In this document: positions 36,928 to 47,098 of the stretch, one piece after another | How the letters are laid out: each line of letters starts with the position of its first letter | How positions within the stretch are numbered: the stretch's first letter is position 1 | Source: Papaver somniferum | Lineage: Eukaryota > Streptophyta > Magnoliopsida > Ranunculales > Papaveraceae | NCBI RefSeq assembly: GCF_003573695.1 | Contig: NC_039359.1 | Location: 72,921,292-72,985,291, forward strand | Direction: 5' to 3' | DNA length: 64,000 nt | Notes under the pieces: model-generated | Told to the model about the DNA's origin: nothing | What the model saw: the letters and a program-made list of their open reading frames with translations, nothing else | Databases searched by the model: none | Position numbers and translations under genes: made by a program

Positions 36928-37491
36928 GTATTGAATGTATATTTTGGCCAAAACGGCCACTCTTATAACATCATTAGCTAATCCTGCTAGGAAAGAAGTT
37001 GAAAAGCAACCAAATAAAATTTACGAATAGTAATATATGGACCTGGGTTAGACCCGTTTACACATGATTGTATAGATACAACTTTCGAAGTAAATTCACC
37101 ATCGGTGTACTTTCCATTAAGATCGTTTCTTGGGTGGACAAGGAATACCTGTGATGATTCATAGCCCACACACAACTCATTTTAGACTATAGCATTATTT
37201 TCAGAAGCAGATTATGATACGGCTTGATGATGCCACATAACCTTTCTCACAATCAACCACTATGTATTCAGCACCCAGATGAACAACTAAGCTTTCAGAT
37301 GTTAGAGATGTTCTTTTCTTAATAGTTGTCAGAAACTGAAGAGTTGTTGCATCTTATGTGACCGGTGCGATAAGCATCTGAGGTAAGGATGAAGAAGTAG
37401 GTTGAGCATTAGAGTGACAAAGAAAGAGAAAAGGAAAGAAAGCAGTAGTAAAAAATAATGGAGATGTCTGAATAACAAAGGGAGAAGCCAT
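36928..37491 (-). pseudogene. EDGP-like gene copy A, 5' (N-terminal) fragment
   Basis: ATG at 37491 on the minus strand. The start MASPFVIQTSPLFFTTAFFP looks like a signal peptide and corresponds to copy B at 41713. A TAA at 37356-37354 interrupts the conserved PVTKDATTLQ block (Lys lost). Later pieces include FLVHPRNDLNGKYTDGEFTS and VSIQSCVNGSNPGP, matching the NSV...GELxxDVVSIQSTDGSNPG region of EDGP/XEGIP proteins. Homology runs exactly to 36928, where the inverted-repeat element begins. Members of this family are secreted to the apoplast and lack protease activity; this copy is dead. Confidence 0.75.
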
Positions 37492-38041
37492 TGATGTTAT
37501 TGTGTGAATTAACAATAATCCTGAGACTTATAAATAGAGATAGCCATATTCTTAGTTAACAACCATGAATACTGGAGATCTAGCGAGTGCTAGCTTACAC
37601 TTTCGTAAAATAAAAACGCAGTACGATTCCTTTAGTTGGAGTTGGTTAAGATAAAATCAAATAGGGACAAGTTTTTAGGATTAATCATCATCTTACTATA
37701 CCTAGTTAGCAACAACTCAGGAATGACAATTTAATTAAAGCAGAAAAGAAGCAAAATGAGACAAAGTTTGTGGTTAATTAAAGTGTGAAACCTTTTTTGA
37801 ATTTTATCACATTATAGTTTTATTGATGAATCATAAGCTATACCAGCCTATAGCTTCAACTAGAGACCGATAATCTTCGGCCAGTATAAGTCAATTGCTA
37901 AAAGTACAGGGTGACATGGGATCGAAACTTGTCACCATACTCTTCATTAATTTATTTAAAAAGAATGTCTTGTTTTAAATCCAAATATTGTTAATCAATA
38001 GTTCTAAAAGTTCGAAGTCATATCGAACAAGAATTAAATAT
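37492..38041. other. Upstream region of EDGP-like copy A
   Basis: No gene. It aligns with 46360-46850 upstream of copy B (shared GAGATCTAGCGAGTGCTAGC, AGACCGATAATCTTC), which marks the right part of the duplicated unit. Confidence 0.7.
37528..37537 (-). promoter_or_regulatory. TATA-like box upstream of EDGP-like copy A
   Basis: TATTTATAAG on the minus strand about 40 bp upstream of the ATG. The same element stands at the same distance in copy B (41751-41758). Confidence 0.5.
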
Positions 38042-38180
38042 TACATTCATTAAAAAATATAGTCTTGTTTTATGTGTAAACAACACATTTCTACATGAAA
38101 CAAACCTATTTTCCGGAAACTGAATGAAATGAGATAAATTTGTGTATGAAACAAACATATCTTTTTAAAACGGAGGGAGA
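38042..38180. mobile_element. Stowaway-like MITE at the duplication junction
   Basis: About 140 bp bounded by TA and partly decayed inverted ends; the right end CGGAGGGAG is the Stowaway-type CTCCCTCCG reversed, with ATAGTCTTGTTT and its inverse AAACAAACATAT inside. The same MITE occupies the equivalent place at 46851-47001. Confidence 0.6.
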
Positions 38181-38190
38181 GAAAAATTAG

Positions 38191-39403
38191 GACAACCCAC
38201 CAAGGTAATCATCGACAGGGCTGACGAGGGTTGCGGCATAATTAAGAAATCTTTAGCTGAAACGTTAACAAAATTTTACCCTTTTGCTGGTAAGCTCATT
38301 GATGATAGATATGTAGAGTGCAACGATGGCGGTGTTGACTACTTGGAAACCAAAGTAATTAATTGTAAACTTTCTCAACTTATCCAGCACCCAAATGTCA
38401 TGCCAGAACGTAGGAAAAAACTCCTTCCTTTTGATCCGAACGATGCTGAAATATCGAATTCCATTACACCTTCCACACATCTATCAATCCAAATTAATTG
38501 CTTTAAGGAATGTGTTGGAATTGTGATAGGTTTATGCATCTACCACAAGTTAGCTGATACATTTATACTCATCACTTTCATCAACAACTGGGCTAATATT
38601 GCTCGTGGTATTGTTGTTGGTGATCGTGACAATCAAATAGTAGAAGGTCCAAGTTTCTCTTTGCAATCTCTTTTTCCACAGAGAATAAGAGACTCAACGA
38701 GTTACAAACGGCCCAACTCGGTTACTAGAGACGAACCACTTATGATGAAGAAATTCTTATTTGAAGGTTCAAGATTAGATGACGTCAATACAAAATGCAA
38801 AATCACCAACAAAAATGACGATATTCAAGATCAATAAGACTCGTGTTGAAGCCGTATATGGATCAAGCCAAAAACAAGGAGGTTTATTCTGTAAGGGTTT
38901 GCGTAGTAGAGCATGCAGTAAACATGAGGTCGAGAATAGTTCCATCATTGTCACCAAATTCCTTGCAATATAACTTTTTTGTCGGTTGCACTACACACCT
39001 TTATGAATACCGAGAGAAAAAAGAAGAACCATCAGCGCCACAACATTCTGGAAGGAAAAATTAGGGAGTCTATGAAGAAAATCGATCAAGAGTATGTAAA
39101 ACAACTGCAAACTGCCGACATGTTCGTAAATGCCTTGAAGATCACAAAGAATTAAAATGATTCCCCCGAGTTGTCCACAACCGTTGGTGCTAAGTATTAC
39201 TACTTGGTGCAGGTTTCCAGTTTATGAAGCAAATTTGGTCGGGGGAAACCCATATGGGCCAGTATTTGGACACTTCCCTTGAAGAATATGGTTTTGTTGA
39301 TGGATACTAGTTCAGGAGATGGAATCGAAGCATGGGTAAGCTTGAGCAAATAAGACATGTATGAATTCGAACGTCACGCAGAACTTTTTGCATCTATCAC
39401 TAG
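38191..39403 (+). pseudogene. BAHD acyltransferase copy B, 5'-truncated pseudogene
   Basis: Homologous to the intact gene from its residue 50 onward. It opens in frame as VIIDRADEGCG, then FYPFAGKLIDDRYVEC, QLIQHPNVMPERRKKLLPF and the catalytic HKLAD (HxxxD). An early TAA follows IQDQ near 38835, a roughly 29 bp loss removes the SALLWR block, and the DFGWG motif is destroyed by a one-base deletion near 39235. The first 49 codons and the promoter are missing: homology starts at 38191, right after the MITE. It cannot make an active enzyme. Confidence 0.88.
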
Positions 39404-40431
39404 TAATATTGGGATTACAATAAAATGATTTATGTAATCTTTTTCCGCCTTTCTTCCTTTAATTTGTATGTTTTTTTCTCAAATAAGTGTAATTTTGCAC
39501 ACCAAAACAGATATATCTTGTAATAAAAAAAAAGAAGGTAAGTTCATTTTGAAATGGATCACAAGATTTGGATATCATAATACTTTCACTTTTTTACAAT
39601 ATATAATTATTTTAAAAAGTAATTCCTAGATTGAAGATTAAATAATAATTTTAGTTGAAATATAATATCGTCTAAGTTTGTAAAAATATTATATTATTGA
39701 CAAATTGCAAACAAACACAAGCATTCCAAGTATCAATATCAATAATTTAAACCCGCTCATTTTTTTATGAATTAATTTGGCCATAAAGTTCTCATTTCCA
39801 GTAGAAGTCGCACGATAGATGCAAAACAATTGTTATACACGAAATGTAACAGACTGTAACCTCGTTGCAAGAATTTAGTTATAAAAGGAAAATGCATGGT
39901 AATCTTTGAACAAAAAGACCCTATTTTTGATAAAAAAACTTTAGATGGCAGAATCATGTAATTTATTCTTATTTTTAACAATATTTAGTGCAATGGTTTA
40001 GATGGGAAAACTTATAGTAGTTATATTTACGGGATGTTTAAAAATTCCTTTCTACAACAAGGAACTAGTTAAGCACACTACAACTTTACTTCTTATTGCA
40101 GTACAACGACGTGATTTCGGGTCTTTTGACTGCACTACAAACTGTTAGGATGAAATACAACTTGATTTGAATTTTAAATAAAAACAATCCAATAATAAAT
40201 CGTATGTTAAAAAGTTTAATACGTATAACTTTTATTTTTTATTTTTTATTTTTACAATAGCAGTATTATCTTATATATTATTTTGGACTTATTAATGTTT
40301 AAGGGGAATTTTTGAAATATAAATCTGATGATTTTATGGAATTTATTGTTTTAGCACTATGGGCCGAATCGGGAGCATAAATTTTTTATTCTGTTAATGA
40401 AAATATTATGTTAACAAGTATTAAAATGAAG
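39404..40431. other. BAHD-EDGP spacer of copy B
   Basis: AT-rich, no gene. 39404-39735 matches 3' BAHD flank and copy A spacer; about 39740-40070 has no counterpart in copy A; 40070-40431 matches 19085-19440. Confidence 0.68.
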
Positions 40432-41713
40432 TTATACTGCTGTTTTCCTGCCAAGAAGTGTAAAGCTAAACTCCAATCTTGACTTTGCAAGATTAAACAA
40501 GAGATTTTTTTCTAACCGATACCCACAAATAACAAACGATGAGTTGACGTGTCCATTCCTTCCATCGACAAATGCCAAGAACAAGACATCATCATTTAGT
40601 TGTACCATAAAATTTGATATGAATATCCTCCGGATTACTTTCTTAGAATGTAAGATGAGATTGATCGTTGGTACACGAAATCCCACTCGTGTACTTATGA
40701 GACTTTTAGGTTCAAAATAAGCACTGAAAGGGGCAATTGGAGTCATCCTAGTAATATTCATAGATTCTGCCTTCTTGATAAAAATGGTAACGAAGGGTTT
40801 GTATACTAATGTATAGTATGCATTGTAGTGTAAGGATTTATGGTGTTAGTCTTGGACCTTCCTCCGAACCAGTTAACTATCGAAGTACTATTTATTGGAA
40901 CTTCTTTCCCGTTGATATTGTTTGAACTTGAATGTAGTACTCAGGTGTTGGGTCATCAATGTTGAGTTGCATGGAGGTGTAGGTAAGTGAACTTGTGACA
41001 TCAATTCCCGGTTGCATTTTGTAAGGTCCACCACTGAAGAACATGACACCTTTATTTTTGGGCGAAGTCGATGAAGGTAAACACATTGCAAATATTCTTG
41101 GGGCACAGAGGGGGAATGTAAACTGTGAAGGTATTGAATGTATGCTTTGGACAAAACCGGCCACTCCTATAACACCCTTAGATAATCCTGTTAGGAAAGA
41201 AGTTAAAATTCAACCAAATGAAAACTTACGAATCGTGACATATGGACCTGGGTTAGACCATTTACACATGATTGTATAGATAAAACATCTGAAGTCAGTT
41301 CACCATCGGCATACTTTCTATTAAGATCGTTTCTTGGGTGGACAAGGCATGCCTTTGATGATTTATGCCCCTTCCGCACAGGTTCGGGCCGACGCACAAC
41401 CCATTTTAGACAATAACATCGTTTCGAGAAGCATTTTGTGGTGCAGCTTGATGGTGACACAAACTTTGTCACGATCAACCACTAGGTGTTCAGAACCCAG
41501 ATGAACAACTAGGCTTTCATATGTTAGAGGTGCTGTTTGCTTAATAGTTGTCAGATGCTGAAGAGTTGTTGCATCTTTTGTGACCGTTGCGACAAGCATG
41601 TGAGGTCGGGATGAAGAAGTAGGTTGACCATTAGAGTGAGAAAGGAAGAGAAAAAGAAAGAAAGTAGTAACGAGGAACAGTGAAAATGTCTGAATAACAA
41701 GGGGAGAAATCAT
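40432..41713 (-). pseudogene. EDGP / xyloglucanase-inhibitor-like gene copy B, frameshifted
   Basis: Single-exon, minus strand, start ATG at 41713 with a hydrophobic leader (SLFLVTTFFLFLFLSHSNGQ) as a secretion signal. Blocks in order, in several frames: LVATVTKDATTLQHLTTIKQ; DVLSIQSCVNG; IHSIPSQFTFPLCAPRIFAM; GVMFFSGGPYKMQPGIDVTS with SLTYTSMQ; then 40432-40761 MNITRMTPIAPFSAYFEPKS, STRVGFRVPTINLILHSKKV, VDGRNGHVNSSFVICGYRLE, ending in SRLEFSFTLLGRKTAV. This order is that of carrot EDGP, basic 7S globulin and XEGIP-type proteins. At least two frame changes occur, and several conserved cysteines are missing or displaced. Confidence 0.82.
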
Positions 41714-41762
41714 TTATGTCACTACGCGAATTAGCAATAATCACGAGAACTTATAAATAAAC

Positions 41763-41980
41763 AGTTAGAATATGGATTTTGGTGAATGCTTCCACACCTG
41801 CTATGTGCAGAGAGTGGTTCAATTTATATTAATCACTTTCAAAGATAATCTGTTATAGATTAGGTAAACAGATCAAAGACTGAGCATGCCACTAATTAGG
41901 CTTTAGAATCTGCCATAAAACTAGGTCAAGAGATTTGGTGTGCAGTCTTTCTAGCATAGTCTTCAGGACTTGGCTTAACA
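41763..41980 (-). repeat. Copia 3' LTR
   Basis: 218 bp; the direct partner is 46141-46359. On the minus strand it begins TGTTAAGCCAAG, preceded by the purine-rich TTGAGGGGAGA. Confidence 0.93.
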
Positions 41981-44178
41981 TCTCCCCTCAAGTTGAACTG
42001 CAGCTGGCGAAGTTGCAACTTGCTACGTAAAATATTAAACCTTGGTGATGCAAGCCCCTTAGTAAAAATATCTGCAACTTGATCACGTGAACTGATGAAC
42101 CTGACATGTAGTAGACCAGCAGCCACACGTTCACGGACAAAATGATAATCTATCTCAATGTGCTTTGTGCGGGCATGGAAGATGGGATTTGAAGTTAAGT
42201 ACGTGGCTCCTAAATTATCACACCAGAGTAATGGAGGTGAAATCTTGAAACCAAGTTCCTGCAGCAAGGATTGAATCCAGATAATTTCTGAAGTAGCTAT
42301 TGCAATTCGGCGGTATTCTGCTTCAGTACTGGACTTTGATACAGTCTTCTGCTTGCGTGCACTCCAAGAGATCAAGTTGCCCCCGAAATATATACAATAT
42401 CCACTAGTTGAGCGTCTGTCATCCAGACTTCCAGCCCAGTCTGCATCAGAGTATGCTTGCAAAGAGAAGTCTGAGGTAGAACGAATATGCAGCCCAAAGT
42501 TTACTGTATGTTTAAGATAACGAATAATTCTTTTGACCAATTCCCAATGCTCCTCAAATGGATCATGCATATATTGACAGACCTTGTTAACTGCCACAGA
42601 GATATCAGGTCGGGTTAAGTGCAGATATTGCAGTGCACCCACAACACTGCGATACAATGTAGAATCTGAAAAACTTTTTGAACCTTGCTTCTGAATTTTT
42701 GCATTCACTGCCAGAGGAGTGTTCACTGGCTTTACACCATCTAGCTTTTTCTTGCGCAGTAGGTCTGTAACATAATTACGTTGTGATAGAATCAGTTCAG
42801 AACCCTGTCGTATGACTTCAACTCCCAAAAAGAAAGAAAGATCACCCAAATCCTTTAATGCAAACACAGCACTGAGATCTTCAATTAAGCCAGAGATCTC
42901 AAATGAATGTGAACCGGTCACTATCATGTCATCAACATAAACTAAAACGTACAATGTTAATTCCTTTGTTTGACGAATGAAGAGAGAAGTGTCAGAGATG
43001 GAACTTTTAAACCCCAACTTTACCAAGTAGTTGCTCAGTTTTGAAAACCATGCTCTAGGCGCCTGTTTAAGGCCATAGAGTGATTTGTGCAGCTTGCAGA
43101 CATGGGATGGATGCAGTTCATCGATATACCCCTGAGGCTGCTGCATATACACATCCTCTGTCAAGTCTCCATGAATAAAGGCATTTTCCACATCCAGCTG
43201 TTTGATATCCCAGTTGTGCATAACAACAATTGACAGTACAAGCCTAATAGTGCACGGCTTTACCACTGGTGAAAAGGTTTCTCCATAGTCAATACCAATT
43301 TGTTGGTTATATCCCTTGGCAACAAGACGCGCCTTCCTCTTGTTGATTGAACCATCTGAATTCTGTTTAACTCGATACACCCACTTGGATCCCACCACAT
43401 TCATACCTTTTTCATATGGCACCAGAGAGTATGTGCTATTCTTAATGAATGCATTGATCTGAACATCCATTGCATCCCGCCATTCCGGAATTTTTCTTGC
43501 AGCCGAGAAACAAGTTGGCTCCATGAAATCATCATCATGCAGAATATGCTTGGACGCAGTTAAGCACAAATTTTGAATAGGCTTGTGTATACCGGCCTTT
43601 GCCCTTGTGACCATTGGATGGGATAGAGTTGTTCTCTCAACTTCGTCACCAATATAGGAAGATGCAGTAGGAAGAGTTGAAGCAGGTTCAGAAGCTGAAG
43701 ATGCTGAACTAGCCGCAGGAGAGATAGTTGCATCAGAGCAAGGCAAACCTTCTGAGGGGGATGCTGAAATATTCACGTTGTCTGATGTCTGTGCAGCAGT
43801 CGGTTGTGAAGCATTACCCTGAATTACAGTAGTATTTCCTATACCAAATGGAGTCTTAGAGAAAATACTTGTGCTGGATTGTACAATACCTGGATTTGGC
43901 ACTGGGGATTGATGCTTGAGAGGCAAGAATGGGAATGTAGATTCCTCAAAGCGCACATGTCTAGAAATGTAGATTTTGTTTGTTTCTCTGTGTAAACACA
44001 TGTACCCCTTATGTGCATTACTGTATCCTATAAAAACACATTGAATTGACCTAGGTTCAAGTTTGTCTTTATTATATTGCCTTAAACAAGGATATGCAAG
44101 ACAGCCAAAAACTTTCAAGAAGGAATAGTCTGGTAGTTTGTTGAATAACAGTTCCAATGGTGTTTTCGAGTGTGACAC
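41926..44178 (-). CDS. Copia pol segment: integrase end, reverse transcriptase, RNase H
   Basis: About 750 codons open. Starts with TPLELLF and GCLAYPCLRQYNKDKL, the integrase C-terminal region. The RT core follows: WRDAMDVQINAF, SKWVYRVK, RLVAKGYNQ, FSPVVKPCTIR, LDVENAFIHGDL, YGLKQAPRAW and the catalytic YVDDMIVTG. The Copia connection has FFLGVEVIR and VGALQYLHLTRPDIS. The RNase H has YSDADWAGSLDDRRSTSGYC, SSTEAEYR, LWCDNLGATYL and HIEIDYHFVRE. The frame runs over the polypurine tract and stops inside the 3' LTR at 41926. Confidence 0.93.
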   Translation of the reverse strand: MSHSKTPLELLFNKLPDYSFLKVFGCLAYPCLRQYNKDKLEPRSIQCVFIGYSNAHKGYMCLHRETNKIYISRHVRFEESTFPFLPLKHQSPVPNPGIVQSSTSIFSKTPFGIGNTTVIQGNASQPTAAQTSDNVNISASPSEGLPCSDATISPAASSASSASEPASTLPTASSYIGDEVERTTLSHPMVTRAKAGIHKPIQNLCLTASKHILHDDDFMEPTCFSAARKIPEWRDAMDVQINAFIKNSTYSLVPYEKGMNVVGSKWVYRVKQNSDGSINKRKARLVAKGYNQQIGIDYGETFSPVVKPCTIRLVLSIVVMHNWDIKQLDVENAFIHGDLTEDVYMQQPQGYIDELHPSHVCKLHKSLYGLKQAPRAWFSKLSNYLVKLGFKSSISDTSLFIRQTKELTLYVLVYVDDMIVTGSHSFEISGLIEDLSAVFALKDLGDLSFFLGVEVIRQGSELILSQRNYVTDLLRKKKLDGVKPVNTPLAVNAKIQKQGSKSFSDSTLYRSVVGALQYLHLTRPDISVAVNKVCQYMHDPFEEHWELVKRIIRYLKHTVNFGLHIRSTSDFSLQAYSDADWAGSLDDRRSTSGYCIYFGGNLISWSARKQKTVSKSSTEAEYRRIAIATSEIIWIQSLLQELGFKISPPLLWCDNLGATYLTSNPIFHARTKHIEIDYHFVRERVAAGLLHVRFISSRDQVADIFTKGLASPRFNILRSKLQLRQLQFNLRGDVKPSPEDYARKTAHQIS

Positions 44179-44847
44179 TTAATTTGGTAGGCGGTTTATA
44201 AGATAACATGCAGTAACAAAAGCATCTGCCCAAAAAAACCTAGGCATATGAGCATGAAACAGTAAGGCCAAACCAGACTCTGTGACATGTCTGATTCTAC
44301 GTTCTGCCAAACCATTCTGAGGTGACGTGTGAGGACATGAAACACGATGCTGAATGCCAGACTCATTTAAATAGGAAGTAAATTTTTGATATTCAAGAGC
44401 ATTATCAGATTGAAATTTTTTAATCTTATGACCAGTGAGATTCTCAACTTGTTTGCGAAAGAGAATAAAAGTCTGCAATGCATCAGACCGAAGAACTAGG
44501 GGAAAAATCCATGTATAGTGAGAATAGACATCCATAAACAAAATGTAATACCGAAAACCAGTTCTTGATAAGGAGGGTGAGACCCATATATCTGAAACAA
44601 CTAAGCTCAAAGGCTTATTATAAACTGTTTTACTTAGAGAAAAAGATAACTTCTTGCTTTTACTCACATGGAAAGAATGACAGAAGCCAAAGTTTTTATT
44701 TGTTACTGGAAGTGAAAATTGATGACATATTTTTGACACAGTGCTAAGCATATGATGTCCTAGTCGCTGGTGCCAAAGAGGAAGAGTATAGGTCACCATA
44801 GCTTCAGGTTTTATTGAGTTCTGAATCAAATCTACCCCTTCAAACAT
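44179..44847 (-). CDS. Copia integrase segment
   Basis: LWHQRLGHH (GAG-pre-integrase zinc-binding H...H), then SDIWVSPSLSRTGFRYY, IFPLVLRSD, FQSDNALEYQKFTSYL and HTSPQNGLAERRIRHV, giving the D-D-E catalytic pattern. It ends with YLINRLPN and the TAA at 44181-44179, in the same frame as the downstream RT segment. Confidence 0.9.
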   Translation of the reverse strand: MFEGVDLIQNSIKPEAMVTYTLPLWHQRLGHHMLSTVSKICHQFSLPVTNKNFGFCHSFHVSKSKKLSFSLSKTVYNKPLSLVVSDIWVSPSLSRTGFRYYILFMDVYSHYTWIFPLVLRSDALQTFILFRKQVENLTGHKIKKFQSDNALEYQKFTSYLNESGIQHRVSCPHTSPQNGLAERRIRHVTESGLALLFHAHMPRFFWADAFVTACYLINRLPN

Positions 44848-44873
44848 GTAAAGGCCATTCTTGTTAAACCCTC

Positions 44874-46079
44874 TCAGCAGCGCTTGTCCTTAACAACAAA
44901 GAAACCAGCATGAAACTCAAAATAAACATTATTGTCTTTACAGAATTGAGATACAGACAACAAATTTGTCTTGATTTTAGGAACATGATAAATATGATTC
45001 AAAGCAAAAGTTCGGGAATTAAGCGTAAAAGATGCATTACCAGCATTGGAGATTTCCAGTGCATTACCATTGCCAACATGAACCTGCTCAGTGCCATTGT
45101 ATTCATGAGGAATGGACAGATTTCTCATATCAGAAGTGAGATGATGAGTTGCACCTGTGTCAGTTACCCACTGATTTCCAAACTGGTCTCCAGGTAAAGA
45201 AATATAGGCCTGTGCAGGACGCTGGTTGTTGGTTGTTGGTTTGTCATAGCGAAACCAACATCTGTCACCAAGATGGCCCTTCTTCTTACAAATCTGGCAC
45301 TTTTCTATGAACTGAGGAGGTTTCTGATTCTGCTGCTGACGAGCATTCATATTATTGTTGGAATACGGATATTTCTGTTGGACTGGATTCTTTTGATTAC
45401 CTCTGCTTGAGGAGGGAAAGTTTGAGACAACTACATTTGCTAATGGAGACTGCAGTGATGACAACTGTGATTCTTGGCGCATGTCATAAGTGATCAGATG
45501 AGAGTAAAAGGTATCTATGGGCATATCCTCAACAGTGCTCAAAGCAGTGACAATAGGATCATAGATTTGGTTAAGGCCATTACTAATGGCTTGTTTCTTT
45601 TCATTTGTTGTTACAGCACAGCCAGATTCTGCCAATTGAGCAAACAAAGATTTAGCATCATTCAAATAGGTTTTGAGAGGTTTGTTACCTTTTGACATGC
45701 TATGCAGTTGCTTTTTCAGATTCATCTGATGATGAAAAGTTTTTGGTGCATATTCGGATTCTAGTTTATCCCAGACATCCTTTGCAGTTGTTAGGTGAGC
45801 TACATTACTCAGGACCTCAGGTGTCAGAGTTGAATTGAGCCAGCCAACAATGAGAGAATCCTGATGCTCATAAGCTGTAAACTCAGGATTTATATCTTCA
45901 CTTTCAGGTAATGTCTTTGAAGGAACTTGTTTTGTTCCATCTACAAATCCACTGAGATCATAGCCTTTTAAGATTGGTTTGAACTGTGCCTTCCAGAGGA
46001 TATGATTTGTTTCTGTATGTTTCAATGTGACAAGGTGATGAATCTGCACCTGTCTTAGGGTATTAGTGGTGTCTGCCAT
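44874..46079 (-). CDS. Copia gag and protease segment
   Basis: 401 codons from ATG 46079. Gag of the UBN2 type (LVTLKHTETNHILWKAQFKP, LSNVAHLTTAKDVWDKLESE), a CCHC knuckle CQICKKKGHLGDRC, then protease start WVTDTGATHHLTSD (the DxGAT active-site triad). Near 44885 the frame breaks after KDKRC; one base lost would put it out of step with the following integrase frame. Confidence 0.92.
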   Translation of the reverse strand: MADTTNTLRQVQIHHLVTLKHTETNHILWKAQFKPILKGYDLSGFVDGTKQVPSKTLPESEDINPEFTAYEHQDSLIVGWLNSTLTPEVLSNVAHLTTAKDVWDKLESEYAPKTFHHQMNLKKQLHSMSKGNKPLKTYLNDAKSLFAQLAESGCAVTTNEKKQAISNGLNQIYDPIVTALSTVEDMPIDTFYSHLITYDMRQESQLSSLQSPLANVVVSNFPSSSRGNQKNPVQQKYPYSNNNMNARQQQNQKPPQFIEKCQICKKKGHLGDRCWFRYDKPTTNNQRPAQAYISLPGDQFGNQWVTDTGATHHLTSDMRNLSIPHEYNGTEQVHVGNGNALEISNAGNASFTLNSRTFALNHIYHVPKIKTNLLSVSQFCKDNNVYFEFHAGFFVVKDKRC

Positions 46080-46140
46080 GAATGATTTTTGTTGTTGTTG
46101 TGGTATTGAGCGGAAGATGGCTTGGATCAGGCTGATACCA

Positions 46141-46359
46141 AGTTAGAATATGGATTTTGGTGAATGCTTCCACACCTGCTATGTGCAAAGAGTGGTTCAA
46201 TTTATATTAATCACTTTCAAAGATAATCTGTTACAGATTAGGTAAACAAATCAAAGACTGAGCATGCCACTAATGTAGGCTTTAGAATCTGCCATAAAAC
46301 TAGGTCAAGAGACTTGGTGTGCAATATTTCTAGCAGAGTCTTCAGGACTTGGCTTAACA
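46141..46359 (-). repeat. Copia 5' LTR
   Basis: 219 bp partner of 41763-41980, adjoining the primer-binding site at 46133-46140. Confidence 0.93.
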
Positions 46360-46850
46360 TAAACAAAGCCATATTCTCAGTTAACAACCATGATTGACGG
46401 AGATCTAGCGAGTGCTAGCCTACACTTTGGCAGTATGATTCCTTCATCTGGAGTTGGTTAAAATTAAAAGCAAAAAGAAAACTTTTTGGGATTAATCAAC
46501 ATCGTACTGTACTTAGTCAAGAACAACTCAGGAATAGTAATTTAATTAGACCAAAAAATAAGAACAATGAGACAAAATTTTTGGTTAATCAATAAAAAAT
46601 AATGTGTGAAACCTTTTTTAGTTTTTATCACATTGCAGATGAATCGTGAACTATAAAAATCTATAGCTGCAACCAGAGACCGATAATCTTCCTTCAACAA
46701 AAGTTAATTTTTAATAGTACAGTGGTGACATGGTTTAAAACTTGTCACCAAACTCTTCATCAATTTATTTAAAAAAATATTATTTAAAATCCAAATATTG
46801 TTAATCATTAGTTTAAAAGTTTGAAGTCAGATCGAGCAAATATTAAATAC
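46360..46850. other. Upstream region of EDGP-like copy B, displaced by the Copia element
   Basis: Starts with the second TAAAC and AAAGCCATATTCTCAG, which in copy A (37535 onward) directly follows the TATA-like box. No gene. Confidence 0.75.
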
Positions 46851-47001
46851 TACCTCTGTTTCAAAAATATAGTCTTGTTTCGTGTGTAAGTGACACATTT
46901 GTTCATGAAACAAACCTATCTTTAGGAAATTGAATGAGATAAGATGGGCTTGCTTCATTTCTACATGAAACAAACCTATCTTTTTAAAAATAAAAGGAGT
47001 A
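46851..47001. mobile_element. Stowaway-like MITE, copy B
   Basis: Starts TACCTCTGTTTCAAAAATAT and ends TAAAAGGAGTA; same element and position as 38042-38180. Confidence 0.6.
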
Positions 47002-47098
47002 AAAAAATTAGGAAACTGAATGGTGAATTATGAACATTATGTTAAAGCATTGCTCGGTCGACCTCGCATGCGTTGCTATCTCAAGCATGTTTTTCAAT

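Larger units (their letters stand above)
41763..46359 (-). mobile_element. Ty1/Copia LTR retrotransposon, near-complete
   Basis: 4597 bp on the minus strand, flanked by the 5 bp duplication TAAAC (41758-41762 and 46360-46364). LTRs at 41763-41980 and 46141-46359 start TG on the minus strand; by hand count they differ by 7 substitutions and one indel, so insertion is fairly recent. The PBS next to the 5' LTR (46133-46140; TGGTATCAG read on the minus strand) fits initiator Met tRNA. The polypurine tract is at 41981-41991. The order gag-PR-INT-RT-RNaseH is that of Copia. One frameshift near 44885 and one in-frame TAA at 44181-44179 disable the polyprotein. Confidence 0.95.

Noticed and set aside
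19754..36932. GTA as a 3 bp target duplication of the inverted-repeat element
   Set aside because: GTA abuts the element only on the right; on the left two bases (AT) intervene, so it is not a true duplication.
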